In this document: positions 54,819-63,858 of the stretch, piece after piece
Layout: each line of letters opens with the position of its first letter
Numbering within the stretch: position 1 is the stretch's first letter
Assembly (NCBI RefSeq): GCF_902784195.1
Contig: NZ_CACZTX010000006.1
Span: 220,368-284,367, forward strand
Source: an uncultured Methanobrevibacter sp.
GTDB taxonomy: Archaea; Methanobacteriota; Methanobacteria; Methanobacteriales; Methanobacteriaceae
Length of the DNA: 64,000 bases
Reading direction: 5' to 3'
Program-made: the position numbers and the translations under genes
Notes under the pieces: generated by a model
The model's database searches: none
What the model was told of the DNA's origin: nothing
What the model saw: the letters and a program-made list of their open reading frames with translations, nothing else

Positions 54819-55403
54819 ATGAGAAAAATAGATGAATTCAGAATGGAAATGGAAGAACCTAAAAAGATATACACAGAAGAACTGAAAAGATTTATCAAAA
54901 AATACGATTTCCTAGGTGAACCAATACTAATAGAAGATCCTGATATAGACACAGTGGATTACATATACTATTTGAATAAGCTAAATGGAACACCCGAGGA
55001 TGTGTTGGACTCAGCGCTTAATGAAATATATGCCCATATGGTGAATTTTTCCATATCCAATGGAATAGATGAATTCAGTGAAAATGCATATGTTTTTTAT
55101 GCCAGCGCCAGAATACCAAACAGGTTAGAGCAATTCAAGCTAGAAATGGAAGGGCCAAAAAGGATATACACAGAAGAATTAAAAAGATTTGTAAAAAAAT
55201 ATGATTTCCTGGGTGAAATGACACTGGTGGAGGAACAGGACATAGAAACTTTAGACTATCTCTACTATTTCAACAAGCTAAATGGGAGTGAAAAGGAAAT
55301 TCTGGACTCAGCACTTTCAGAAATTTATGAGCATATGGGTGAATTTTCAAGGAAATCCAAAATTGATGAATACTGCAGAAATGCAGTCATCCTGTTTAGG
55401 TGA
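54819..55403 (+). CDS. Hypothetical protein made of two tandem copies of one domain (194 aa)
   Basis: Residues 1-95 and 100-194 are duplicates: each has EMEEPKKIYTEELKRFIKKYDF / EMEGPKRIYTEELKRFVKKYDF, then DYIYYLNKLNG / DYLYYFNKLNG and DSALNEIYAHM / DSALSEIYEHM. The domain is helical and acidic. AGAGGTGAGAATAT precedes the ATG. The stop is eight bases from the convergent phosphoesterase gene. No family is recognised; the duplication is recent enough to be obvious at protein level. Confidence 0.75.
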   Translation: MRKIDEFRMEMEEPKKIYTEELKRFIKKYDFLGEPILIEDPDIDTVDYIYYLNKLNGTPEDVLDSALNEIYAHMVNFSISNGIDEFSENAYVFYASARIPNRLEQFKLEMEGPKRIYTEELKRFVKKYDFLGEMTLVEEQDIETLDYLYYFNKLNGSEKEILDSALSEIYEHMGEFSRKSKIDEYCRNAVILFR

Positions 55404-55410
55404 TATTAAA

Positions 55411-57375
55411 TTATGATTTCAATTTAAGCAAATTCTCTTTCAATAGCTCATATATGCTTTCTGCACCAATAATCTCATCATCACTGACATTCCAGCTTGA
55501 AGGATACAATATGAATGGCTTGGATTGGTCTCCACCAACACCACCATGGCTTCCAACCAATTCCTCAAATGCACATACCTCATCTGACTTCTCATCATAA
55601 AAGCTGTTGACCAGAATATCCGGTGTATGTTCAAATGAGCTTGTTCTTTTCAAATGACTAACGATATTGTCACCAAATCCAAGAAGAGGATTTTCACCAT
55701 CAATCTTGTCGCTATCCAGGTAGTAGGTTCCATTCTTTCCAATGGCCAAGTCCCCATTCTCTTTGGAATTGACTAAAATGAAACCGACATACTCATTGTT
55801 TATTATGCCTGGAATCAGTTCAGGGAAATAGCTGTTAAGTTCCTCATAAGTCAATCTTTGGCTCCATTGTGTCAAATAGATCATTGCAAGGTTTCCTGAA
55901 GCCAATACGATGACTTCAGAGTCGCTTAATTCCTGAGCTTCCTTTTCCTCTTTGGCTATTTTCTTTTCCTTTCTAGCAAATGGAGTATAGTCACCTACAA
56001 AATGGTCATCGTTGGAAGTCATTTTTGCAAACATAGACATGTCTTCCGGAAGCAATGACTTGACAAAGTCCTCAAAGCTTTCACCATACCTTTGGGTAAA
56101 TGTGGCACCGTTTGTTTGGCCGTGATCTGATTGGATAACGAATTGATAGTCTCTAGGGGAATACTTGTTTGCATCGATCAAGTGCTTGATCTGCCTGTCC
56201 ATCTGCCTTAAGGCAATCCATGCATCACTGTCCCTTACTCCAGAGTGGTGAGCTATCTCATCATAACCAAGGTATGTTGAGTATGCAACATCAATATCTC
56301 CAATCATCATGTCTCCGATTAATGTTGAAGTGTTGATTTCTCTCATGAACACGTTTGTTGCAGCTCTTGTTGGAATGTAGACTATTCCACGGTTTATTCT
56401 TGGCTTGACATCCCTTAATGAATGTGTGATTTGAGACCAGATCTCACGTACCATATCCCCAAGGAACAATGCGATGATACGTGCAAAATTGCTCGGATTG
56501 GAAAATACGGAATACCATGCCTTATTGTAGAGTTTCTTGAAGTCCATTATCTTGCTGAATGTGAATATCACATTGTCAGTGTCTCCTGAAAATAGGTTTG
56601 ATCTGCTTGCTCCATTATCCACAAGCAAACCATCTCCATTTGAAATTCTCTCTTCAAGTTCAGGGACCTTAGTGATTCCAGAGCATTGCATCATCTGATT
56701 GCCATTGGCCTTTTCTATCCATCTGAATGCAACGATACCTTCATTGTTTCCATGAAGGATTCCGGCCTGACTTGCACCTGTTTGGGAAGACAAGTCTGTT
56801 TCCCACATTCTAAGATTGTACTCATTGCTCTCAATCATTTCCTTAACTGTAGGCATCTCTCCCCTTTCGACAGCTTCACGGAGAACTTCATAAGCAAGCC
56901 CATCGATTTCAACGATTATCAATCCAGGATAATCCTTGACTTCAGCTTTCCTTTTCTTTTTAGCAGCATTAAAAACAGCCCGGTAATAGGAGCTGTCATC
57001 ATCAATTGTTATGAGGGAAGACAGTATGGTTGTAACTGCAGCCATCCCTAATGGGGCAAGAATTATTGCAGGACCTTCGATTTCTATAAAAAACAATGGT
57101 GCGAGAAACTCAAGAAGAATTCCGTTTAGTATCAATGTTCCAAATCCAAAGGTCAAAACTAGAAATGGCATTGCTATTCTTGTTAGAATAGGCCATAAAA
57201 TTGCATTTAATAAACCGATGAATAGAACTAAAAGTAGTATGTCATCAAATGAACTGAGTTTGATTCCCAATCCTAAAAAACCTATTAAGTAAATTCCCAG
57301 GACGTTTCCAATGAATACTATTAGACTTCTCCTAAAACTTCTTCTTGGGGTTGGTTTTTGGTTGATAATTTCCAT
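55411..57375 (-). CDS. Membrane-anchored alkaline-phosphatase-superfamily phosphoesterase
   Basis: About 654 aa. The first 130 residues hold four membrane helices resembling the phage-holin-4/YvlD-type membrane domain (IVFIGNVLGIYLIGFLGLGI, ILLLVLFIGLLNAILWPIL). From about residue 155 a type I phosphodiesterase/nucleotide pyrophosphatase domain follows: VEIDGLAYEVLREAV (first metal Asp), DLSSQTGASQAGILHG (nucleophile region), DIDVAYSTYLGYDEIAHHSG and QSDHGQTNGA (metal ligands). The substrate could be a surface lipid or phosphopolymer. The ATG at 57375 follows a GGAT; an in-frame ATG at 57393 has no site. Confidence 0.82.
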   Translation of the reverse strand: MEIINQKPTPRRSFRRSLIVFIGNVLGIYLIGFLGLGIKLSSFDDILLLVLFIGLLNAILWPILTRIAMPFLVLTFGFGTLILNGILLEFLAPLFFIEIEGPAIILAPLGMAAVTTILSSLITIDDDSSYYRAVFNAAKKKRKAEVKDYPGLIIVEIDGLAYEVLREAVERGEMPTVKEMIESNEYNLRMWETDLSSQTGASQAGILHGNNEGIVAFRWIEKANGNQMMQCSGITKVPELEERISNGDGLLVDNGASRSNLFSGDTDNVIFTFSKIMDFKKLYNKAWYSVFSNPSNFARIIALFLGDMVREIWSQITHSLRDVKPRINRGIVYIPTRAATNVFMREINTSTLIGDMMIGDIDVAYSTYLGYDEIAHHSGVRDSDAWIALRQMDRQIKHLIDANKYSPRDYQFVIQSDHGQTNGATFTQRYGESFEDFVKSLLPEDMSMFAKMTSNDDHFVGDYTPFARKEKKIAKEEKEAQELSDSEVIVLASGNLAMIYLTQWSQRLTYEELNSYFPELIPGIINNEYVGFILVNSKENGDLAIGKNGTYYLDSDKIDGENPLLGFGDNIVSHLKRTSSFEHTPDILVNSFYDEKSDEVCAFEELVGSHGGVGGDQSKPFILYPSSWNVSDDEIIGAESIYELLKENLLKLKS

Positions 57376-57541
57376 ATTAATCCGGCCAGACATTGTTTTA
57401 AAATTTTTTCATTTTGAAAATAAGTTATATAAGAATATATTGGGTGAGAAAAGTATTTAAAATATAAGGAATTCTTATTGAAAATTATTTGAATTATTTA
57501 CAATAGCTATATAGACATGAAAAAGAAGAATAAATCATAAT

Positions 57542-57659
57542 AACAGAAGGAAACTATATAAGGAAAGGAATGTATGGAAGACCTAAGATTATATTGATGG
57601 AATCTGATACGTAAAACAATCAGTTTGTAGAGTGGTTGGTAGAAAAAGGAAGTTTTAAG
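57542..57659 (+). pseudogene. Broken duplicate of the zinc-ribbon repeat protein C-terminus
   Basis: This 118-base segment aligns with about 54482-54597. Blocks such as GGAAACTATATAAG, GGAATGTATGG, TATATTGATGG, AAACAATCAGTTTG and AGAGTGGTTGGTAGA match in order, with several single-base losses that destroy the frame. Nothing of the zinc ribbon or the middle is present. It lies in the 350-bp gap upstream of the phosphoesterase, where no intact gene is seen. Confidence 0.88.
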
Positions 57660-57724
57660 TAAATATTTCATAATTAGGAATTAATTACATTATAAAATTA
57701 ATCATAAAAGCACTTAATTCCATT

Positions 57725-58132
57725 TTAAAAATTGGGATTGTGAATTTTTGAAAAAAATTCCTCTTTGTCAACATATGTATAAGATTGGGGAGCTCTAAAA
57801 TCATCTAAACAATTTACATCAATAAAATCGTCTAAAATGTTTAATTCACCTACTTTCAAAGCAAATCCCTCATCTTTACCTTTAAAATAATCAAAGAAAT
57901 CTTTTTTACAAATTCCTGCTTTATTTGAAAAATTATTCCATAAATTGGAAGGAGTATCCCTAATAATGTCCTCTAATTCAAATGAACCTATAATCTTTTT
58001 CTCAGGAGCAGTGGCATAAATAATTACATTGGTTACATCCCTTTTGAAAACAGATCTACGAAACTCGTAAGTTTTTTCTTTTGAAATAATTTTCTCAACA
58101 TACTGTGGTTTGATTGACATCAAAACATCCAT
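57725..58132 (-). CDS. Stand-alone ASCH-domain protein (135 aa)
   Basis: The entire protein is an ASCH (PUA-like) domain: VLMSIKPQYVEKIISKEKTYEFRRSVF, with the strand KKIIGSFELEDI and LWNNFSNKAG. It is a clear homologue of the C-terminal domain of the FRG-ASCH fusion at 39.1 kb. ASCH proteins bind RNA or nucleotide-like ligands; some hydrolyse modified nucleosides. It starts 22 bases after the PIN-GNAT-PUA gene on the same strand, so they form a two-gene unit, plausibly regulator and effector. The ATG follows GGTCTT. Confidence 0.85.
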   Translation of the reverse strand: MDVLMSIKPQYVEKIISKEKTYEFRRSVFKRDVTNVIIYATAPEKKIIGSFELEDIIRDTPSNLWNNFSNKAGICKKDFFDYFKGKDEGFALKVGELNILDDFIDVNCLDDFRAPQSYTYVDKEEFFSKIHNPNF

Positions 58133-58154
58133 AAGACCAACTCTATATAATATT

Positions 58155-59657
58155 TTAGTAAGTATTACGCTTAAATATATCTCTAATAATTAAATATTTA
58201 TCATGACTTAAACTTTGTGTGGATTGAATAGGTCCATTAATAATTCCAGATTCTACTAATTCATCATAGGAAATCTTATAATCATATGTCTTTGAATGAA
58301 TAAATAACATTACAGAAACTTCATTTTCTATAAGCTCTTCCAATTCCTCCAATGAAAAAACAGAGCGCTTACTAATTAACTGATGGAGATCATTTAAATT
58401 ATCTACTCTATAGAAAGATTCCACTACTCCAATATCGGCAATTCCTTTCTTATCAGTTTCATAAAACAATACTAAATCCCCTTCCTTTAGATTGGTATTA
58501 GCATGAGATATATAAGCTTTTTTTATAGTGTTTGTAGCAATTAAATTTGAAGGATATTCACCAAAACCTTCCTCTAAAAAAGATTCTAATCTAGTTTGCA
58601 CTATTTGCTTTAAGAATAATTTTTCATGGAATTCTGGTTTTATAGGCACTATAAATTTTCTAACATTTTCATTATCACAGAAATAAGGATAATATTTCTT
58701 TGCAATATCTGAAAAAGAATCCTCATTCACATTAATTTCTTCTAAAATTTTATCTTTATTGATATTTTTAATATAAACGGCTTCGGATCTAACATTATCA
58801 CCCACATATTTGAATCCATATTCTTCTATAAGATAAACTAAATCGTCATTTTCTTTAATGAAATGTGTCAAATAAACCTCTTCAAATCCCAAACTAATTG
58901 CATAATTAATTATCCAGTATAAGAACAATTCGCCTATTTTATTTCCTGTGCTTGATACTTTCATTGTTGCTATTTTTATTCTAGGTTTAGGAATTAAAGT
59001 TTTATTAACCAAAGCAATATTTTCATTTTCAAGCTTATATACTAATAAAGCCCCTAATTTTCCATTTTCAGTATAAATTAGACAATTTCTCTCTTCTTTA
59101 GAAATTTTTTCAAACCAATGATTAAATTCCGGGTAATCCTCTTTTAATGAATCAAAAAATGGGTCATTAACATCCACATTATCGACAGTTGTTTTTTTAA
59201 TTGTCTCAGGTTTAAAAGGCAGCCGAATGTCTAAATATTTTAATGCTTCATCGATGGTTAATACTTGTTCTTCTAAGTCAAATTTCTTTGCTCTTTTATG
59301 AATTCCCAAGTCTTCTGTAATTAAAAAATCTACTTTTTTGGTATACAACGAATATAATAATAAAGCGTCATTATAGTCATTTGATTTGTCAATTTTGATT
59401 TTTCCTTTAAAATCTTCATCACCTTCAAAACTTGGAGGATTTTTTAACTCTTCGTAACTATTTAATTTTGATAAAGTGATTTTTCTTCTATTTTCATCAG
59501 TATCATTTTTGACATCATCATATGTTGCAGGATGGATATATACTTTGAAAAAGTCTTTTGCCATTAATCTTAAAAATTTTTGTAAAGATTTTGACAAAGG
59601 TTCATTATCTTCTCGTTGAATTAAAATATTTGTGTCTAATAAAATTTTTGTTATCAT
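58155..59657 (-). CDS. PIN-GNAT-PUA-like multidomain protein (toxin-like)
   Basis: 500 aa with three visible parts. Residues 1-140 are a PIN nuclease domain: LLDTNIL (Asp8), a DYNDALLLY acidic motif and LITEDLGIHKRA. Residues about 175-300 look like a GNAT acetyltransferase (LGALLVYKLENE, IATMKVSSTGNKIGELFLYW, GFKYVGD). Residues about 350-500 resemble a PUA/EVE domain (LKEGDLVLFYETDKKGIADIGVVE). PIN domains cut RNA and are common toxins; GNATs can acetylate tRNA or proteins. The following ASCH gene is its likely partner. AGGGGTATT precedes the ATG. Confidence 0.8.
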   Translation of the reverse strand: MITKILLDTNILIQREDNEPLSKSLQKFLRLMAKDFFKVYIHPATYDDVKNDTDENRRKITLSKLNSYEELKNPPSFEGDEDFKGKIKIDKSNDYNDALLLYSLYTKKVDFLITEDLGIHKRAKKFDLEEQVLTIDEALKYLDIRLPFKPETIKKTTVDNVDVNDPFFDSLKEDYPEFNHWFEKISKEERNCLIYTENGKLGALLVYKLENENIALVNKTLIPKPRIKIATMKVSSTGNKIGELFLYWIINYAISLGFEEVYLTHFIKENDDLVYLIEEYGFKYVGDNVRSEAVYIKNINKDKILEEINVNEDSFSDIAKKYYPYFCDNENVRKFIVPIKPEFHEKLFLKQIVQTRLESFLEEGFGEYPSNLIATNTIKKAYISHANTNLKEGDLVLFYETDKKGIADIGVVESFYRVDNLNDLHQLISKRSVFSLEELEELIENEVSVMLFIHSKTYDYKISYDELVESGIINGPIQSTQSLSHDKYLIIRDIFKRNTY

Positions 59658-59850
59658 AATACCCCTTTAGAAATGAATTTTAAAAAATGATGTAACAATA
59701 ACACCCAACCCCTATGTAATAATACAGTTGATGGTTATATATAAAATTAACCGTTTTAAGCCCCCCATTTTGCAATATACTAATGTCCAAGTTTTAAATT
59801 GATAACTATTTGTTGTTCAACACGAATAATATTATACATTTTAAAATTTT

Positions 59851-60303
59851 ATGTTTAACAAAAATATGAAATATTTTAAGATTATTATCCATGTCAGAGT
59901 TGACTTTCATGGCAGACAAATTCAGAGGGAGAAAAGAAGCTACATAATATCAAGAATCAGAAGCAATGACACCAAGCCTGAGATTCTTGTAAGAAGCTAT
60001 CTCTTCAGAAGGGGACTCAGGTTAAGAAAGAATGACAGGAGATATCCTGGAAGTCCTGATGTTGTGCTGCCTAAATACAGAACCATAGTCTTTGTCCGTG
60101 GCTGCTTCTGGTATCTCCATGAAGGATGCAAGTATTACAAGATTCCAAATTCGAATGTTGAATATTGGGAAAACAAGCTCTACAGAAACAGGGAACGAGA
60201 GGAACAAAACAAGAAAGAGCTTGAAGATATGGGTTGGACAATCATCACAGTTTGGGAGTGCCAACTTAAAAAGGACAAACGTGAGGAGACTCTCAAGAAA
60301 TAG
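59851..60303 (+). CDS. Vsr-type mismatch endonuclease, N-terminally frameshifted and probably inactive
   Basis: From about residue 28 this is a Vsr family protein: REKRSYIISRIRSNDTKPEILVR, PGSPDVVLPKYRTIVF, RGCFWYLHEGC, WENKL and WTIITVWECQLKK. Vsr nicks next to T:G mismatches made by deamination of 5-methylcytosine. In E. coli Vsr the block reads HGCFWH with His64 and His69 in the active site; here they are Arg and Tyr. The usual N-terminus (a MADKF-like start) lies in a different frame at 59909, and the long frame's ATG has no ribosome-binding site. So the gene seems decayed or reassigned. Neighbouring m5C methylases explain its presence. Confidence 0.75.
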   Translation: MFNKNMKYFKIIIHVRVDFHGRQIQREKRSYIISRIRSNDTKPEILVRSYLFRRGLRLRKNDRRYPGSPDVVLPKYRTIVFVRGCFWYLHEGCKYYKIPNSNVEYWENKLYRNREREEQNKKELEDMGWTIITVWECQLKKDKREETLKK

Positions 60304-60488
60304 TATAATCAGATAGTTTCTCAGGAATAGATGAAGTTTTGTAAAAAAAGTGATTGTAATGTGTATATTGTAGATGAAAAATATTATTTTCATGTCTTGA
60401 TTTGAGTAAGTTGAATACAGACCCTACTAAAATATATTTAATAAAACATTCATTATTTTATTTAATTATAAATTTAATTTAAATGCCA

Positions 60489-60641
60489 TTATTTTTTTAT
60501 TATTTTTCTTTTGAAAATATAAGTCTCATCATAATACTCTTCCATTAATTTAACCATATCTTCTTCTGTCGCTGCTGCAATATATGCAACACGTTTTCCT
60601 TCTGAATCAAATACTTCCCAACGTTCATCATCTCTAACCAT
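60489..60641 (-). CDS. Small hypothetical protein (50 aa) after the HaeIII-type methylase
   Basis: The ATG at 60641 lies eight bases after the methyltransferase stop and has AGTGATAAT upstream, so it is probably the third gene of that operon. The product begins MVRDDERWEVFDSEGKRVAY, continues IAAATEEDMVKLMEEYYDET and ends YIFKRKIIKK. It has a beta-hairpin-like first half and a helix. It is too small for an endonuclease and has no helix-turn-helix typical of controller proteins. Function unknown. Confidence 0.6.
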   Translation of the reverse strand: MVRDDERWEVFDSEGKRVAYIAAATEEDMVKLMEEYYDETYIFKRKIIKK

Positions 60642-60648
60642 ATTATCA

Positions 60649-61623
60649 CTAAAGAACCTTTTTAATTTGTATTGCAATATTTTCTGCCAATTTGACTGGT
60701 ACAGCATTACCAATCATTTTATATCCATCATTTATGCTTTTATAATAGAAAATAAAATCATCTGGGAAGGTTTGTATCCTTGCACATTCTCTTACAGATA
60801 ATCTTCTATATGGATTTGGTGATTCTGGATCAAATATTCTTTTATCTTTTTCAACTTTAATCATTGGATTAGCTTGAGGATGACAAGGGGCGTGTCTTCC
60901 ACCAGCTTGAATAGTGAAGGAGGGTTCATCCCATTTTCTTACCCGATTTCTAGACATATAAATAGTTGAAAAATCACCAGTCATATATTCGTGATTTGGT
61001 ATATCTAATTTACTAAATGGGTTAGCCTTATTCTTACCATAAGCCGGCAATGGTTCTGATAAATCACCAATTGCATCTTTAAGTGTTAATTTTGGAGTAA
61101 TAGGTTCAGGAAATTGAAATTCTTTATTTAAACTCTCATGTAAACCAACTAAAAATACCCTTTTCCTGTCTTGTGGAACTTCATAATCATTGGCATTTAA
61201 CACTTGAAATGAAACATTATATCCTATATCTTTTAAAGCTTCCTTAAATTTTTCAAATTCATCTAAATGAGTTTTACAAACCATTCCAGGAACATTCTCT
61301 GCTAAGAAAAATTTAGGTTCTTTTGATTCTATTAATCTAACATAATCATATAAAAGTTGCCCACGAGAATCCTTAATTCCTTTCATAGCTCCTGCTAAAG
61401 ACCAACTTTGACATGGCGGACCACCTATAAACCCTACTACATTAGGAATATCCTCTCCTTTAACATCTTCGATAGAACGCCTATCCACTTTTAAATGATG
61501 GTTTTTCTCATAAGTTTCCCAACAGCCTTTCCAATTATCATTAGCATAAACTATTTCAAAACCTGCATTTTCAAAGCCTAAATCTAATCCTCCAGCCCCT
61601 GAAAAAAATGATGCTACTCTCAT
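60649..61623 (-). CDS. HaeIII-type DNA (cytosine-5) methyltransferase (GGCC expected)
   Basis: The 324-aa enzyme aligns along its length with M.HaeIII as I remember it: FFSGAGGLDLGFENAGF (motif I), GGPPCQSWS with catalytic Cys71, the same number as in M.HaeIII, FFLAENVPGM (motif VI), NANDYEVPQDRKRVFLVG (motif VIII), the target-recognition stretch MSRNRVRKWDEPSFTIQAGGRH, and MIGNAVPVKLA. It should methylate the inner C of GGCC. It follows its endonuclease gene by 68 bases in one operon. It probably also protects against the divergent NgoPII-type enzyme. Confidence 0.93.
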   Translation of the reverse strand: MRVASFFSGAGGLDLGFENAGFEIVYANDNWKGCWETYEKNHHLKVDRRSIEDVKGEDIPNVVGFIGGPPCQSWSLAGAMKGIKDSRGQLLYDYVRLIESKEPKFFLAENVPGMVCKTHLDEFEKFKEALKDIGYNVSFQVLNANDYEVPQDRKRVFLVGLHESLNKEFQFPEPITPKLTLKDAIGDLSEPLPAYGKNKANPFSKLDIPNHEYMTGDFSTIYMSRNRVRKWDEPSFTIQAGGRHAPCHPQANPMIKVEKDKRIFDPESPNPYRRLSVRECARIQTFPDDFIFYYKSINDGYKMIGNAVPVKLAENIAIQIKKVL

Positions 61624-61691
61624 AACTTATCAATCCTCATAAAAAAATTCCATAATTCTGATGGGTTTAAAAATATTTTTCAAATAATTTA

Positions 61692-62645
61692 TTATTCATT
61701 CCACTTACAATTGATTTGAACTATTGTATCTGGTCTTTTAATAGGTTTTATATCAAATTTCAGACTTGTTTCGACTTTCGAAGAGGCATTATGTATTCTA
61801 AAGCTAAACTGCCACCCTTCATCCATAAACATTTCAATTGTATTTTTCTTTCCAGCCTTAAAATCAATATTAATAATCTTTGTTGGTAAATTTACTATAG
61901 GTATTGGATTTTTTGAATGATTGTTATTACCTTGATTTAAAGTCCCTTTTAAATTATATGTTGATATTTCTGTAATCTTTTTTCTATCCCAACTAGTGAC
62001 TTTATAGAAATCATAATCGCCTACTAAATATTCAATCATCCTTCTTGGAACTTCTGGATTAGAATTACTACTTCTTATCACTTCATCCTTAAAGGCATTC
62101 AATAATGGAACGTAAACATCATTCTCTTTATCTGGTAAATCACGCCATTTTGATCTCTTAGACTTCTCCTCTTCTAAATATTTGAAAATCGGCCCAATAT
62201 CTTTCCAATATTGTTCTGAACAAGGTATACCAAACCATTTTTCTCCAAAGTCAAGATCCTTTGCTAACCGACTATGTTTTACTGCAGAGTGATTATGTTT
62301 AAGACTTAATCCTACTTCCCATGATATATCTCTTCTAACTAAAAGAATATCCCGAACATCCCCTTTTTCTCCTTGACTGTCCGGTTGAATCAATAACTCA
62401 AGAACATCCCCACTATCCTCACAAATCATTGGTTCTGATTCAAAAATAATATCAATAGGTGCCTTTGATGCCTTTTTTAAATCTGATTGGAGAGTTAAAT
62501 CTATTTGATTCCATGCTCTTTTAGTAGCAAAAAAACTACTATCCTCTTTAATAACGACATCTCTGACTTTGCTTATTTCTTCTTTGAGTGTAATTAAAGT
62601 GATGTATTCAAACGCTCTACCTTGATTGTTGCTGTTAATAGTCAT
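61692..62645 (-). CDS. HaeIII-family type II restriction endonuclease (GGCC expected)
   Basis: 317 aa. The N-terminus SNNQGRAFEYITLITLKEEI and the block DILLVRRDISWEVGLSLKHNHSAVKHSRLA (near residues 135-165) are the HaeIII endonuclease family pattern; Glu and Lys in WEVGLSLK are the likely metal-site residues. It would cut double-stranded GGCC. AGCAGGTGGTTTAA precedes the ATG. The endonuclease gene comes first in the operon and the methylase second. Reassurance comes from the HaeIII-type methylase directly downstream. Confidence 0.85.
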   Translation of the reverse strand: MTINSNNQGRAFEYITLITLKEEISKVRDVVIKEDSSFFATKRAWNQIDLTLQSDLKKASKAPIDIIFESEPMICEDSGDVLELLIQPDSQGEKGDVRDILLVRRDISWEVGLSLKHNHSAVKHSRLAKDLDFGEKWFGIPCSEQYWKDIGPIFKYLEEEKSKRSKWRDLPDKENDVYVPLLNAFKDEVIRSSNSNPEVPRRMIEYLVGDYDFYKVTSWDRKKITEISTYNLKGTLNQGNNNHSKNPIPIVNLPTKIINIDFKAGKKNTIEMFMDEGWQFSFRIHNASSKVETSLKFDIKPIKRPDTIVQINCKWNE

Positions 62646-62888
62646 TTAAACCACCTGCTATTATTTTAAAATTTTTATCAGCCTAATAATTTACTTATAT
62701 TTTTTATATAATTTAATTTGTTTTTGAAGTTTATAAATCTTAAGAGAGCATGTGAAAATAACATTTGTAAATAGTTTACTATGCTTAAAAATCAATAGAA
62801 ATAAATATAATTTGTTAAACATCTATTATATAATAATCACGTTCTTTAAGTATTAATATTTTAAAAAATTAAGTATTGATGTGATTCT

Positions 62889-63761
62889 ATGGGTACAAAT
62901 GTTTTAAAGGCAATGATAAATATTAAAAATTTAAGTAATTATAAAATAAGTGATGATGGTGAAACTGTAAACAACCGTATTAATCAAAAAGGAGTAGCTT
63001 TAGAAACTTTTGTTAAAGATGCGTTTTCAAACAGCTTTAATGAAACTGATAAAGAATTAAAAAAGAATGAGTACGACAAGTATTTTTCATATTTAGGAAG
63101 TAAAAATAACCCTCCTGATTTAATAATTAAAAATGGTGATGCTATAGAGGTTAAAAAACGTGAAAATTTAGGTGATATCCAATTAAACAGCTCATATCCA
63201 AAAAATAAGTTATTTTCTAACGATTCTCGTATAAATCAAAAATGTAGGGAATGTGAAGAATGGGAGGAAAAAGATCTATTATATGTTATTGGACTTGCAC
63301 AAAAGGATGAAGAGGAAGAAGAAAGATGGGCATTGATAACTTTTATATATGGAGATTGTTTTGCTGCTGATAAAGAAGTATATATTAATGTTAAAAACCG
63401 AGCATCAAATAAATTAAATGAACTTCCTGAAGCAAACTTAGAAACAAATGAAATTGCAAGATTGAATAATGTTGATCCATTAAGTGTAACACACTTAAGA
63501 GTCAGACCCATGTGGATTTTAGACAACCCAATAAAAAAAATCTTCAAAGATATCTTTAATTTTGAACTGAATGAAACTCAATTCTCAATGATATGTTTGA
63601 TGAGGAAAGAAAAATTTGAATCATTCCCCGAAGAGGATAAACAAGCAATTAAAAATGATGATGATATAACTTTTGATGAAGATGTACAAATATCAGACCC
63701 CAATAACTCAGATAATTTGATAGATTCTGTGTGTATTAGGTTCGATGTTCATGGTGAGTGA
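62889..63761 (+). CDS. NgoPII-family type II restriction endonuclease (GGCC expected)
   Basis: The 290-aa protein follows the NgoPII family pattern closely: KGVALETFVKDAF, YFSYLGSKNNPPDLIIKNGDAIEVKK with the PD-(D/E)XK residues Asp77 and Glu87-x-Lys89, LNSSYPKNKLF, KCRECEEWEEKDLLYVIGL and the VTHLRVRPMWILDNP block. NgoPII cuts GGCC. It lies 243 bases from and divergent to the HaeIII-type operon and has no methylase of its own here, so the HaeIII-type methylase probably protects against both. GTGATTCT precedes the ATG. Confidence 0.88.
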   Translation: MGTNVLKAMINIKNLSNYKISDDGETVNNRINQKGVALETFVKDAFSNSFNETDKELKKNEYDKYFSYLGSKNNPPDLIIKNGDAIEVKKRENLGDIQLNSSYPKNKLFSNDSRINQKCRECEEWEEKDLLYVIGLAQKDEEEEERWALITFIYGDCFAADKEVYINVKNRASNKLNELPEANLETNEIARLNNVDPLSVTHLRVRPMWILDNPIKKIFKDIFNFELNETQFSMICLMRKEKFESFPEEDKQAIKNDDDITFDEDVQISDPNNSDNLIDSVCIRFDVHGE

Positions 63762-63858
63762 GAAACCTTTTTTATCATGTATTGAAACTGTTTTAATTAG
63801 TGATACTTAATTACAATTCATATCCTCATAAAAAAATAAAAAGAGAATAAGAATTAAC

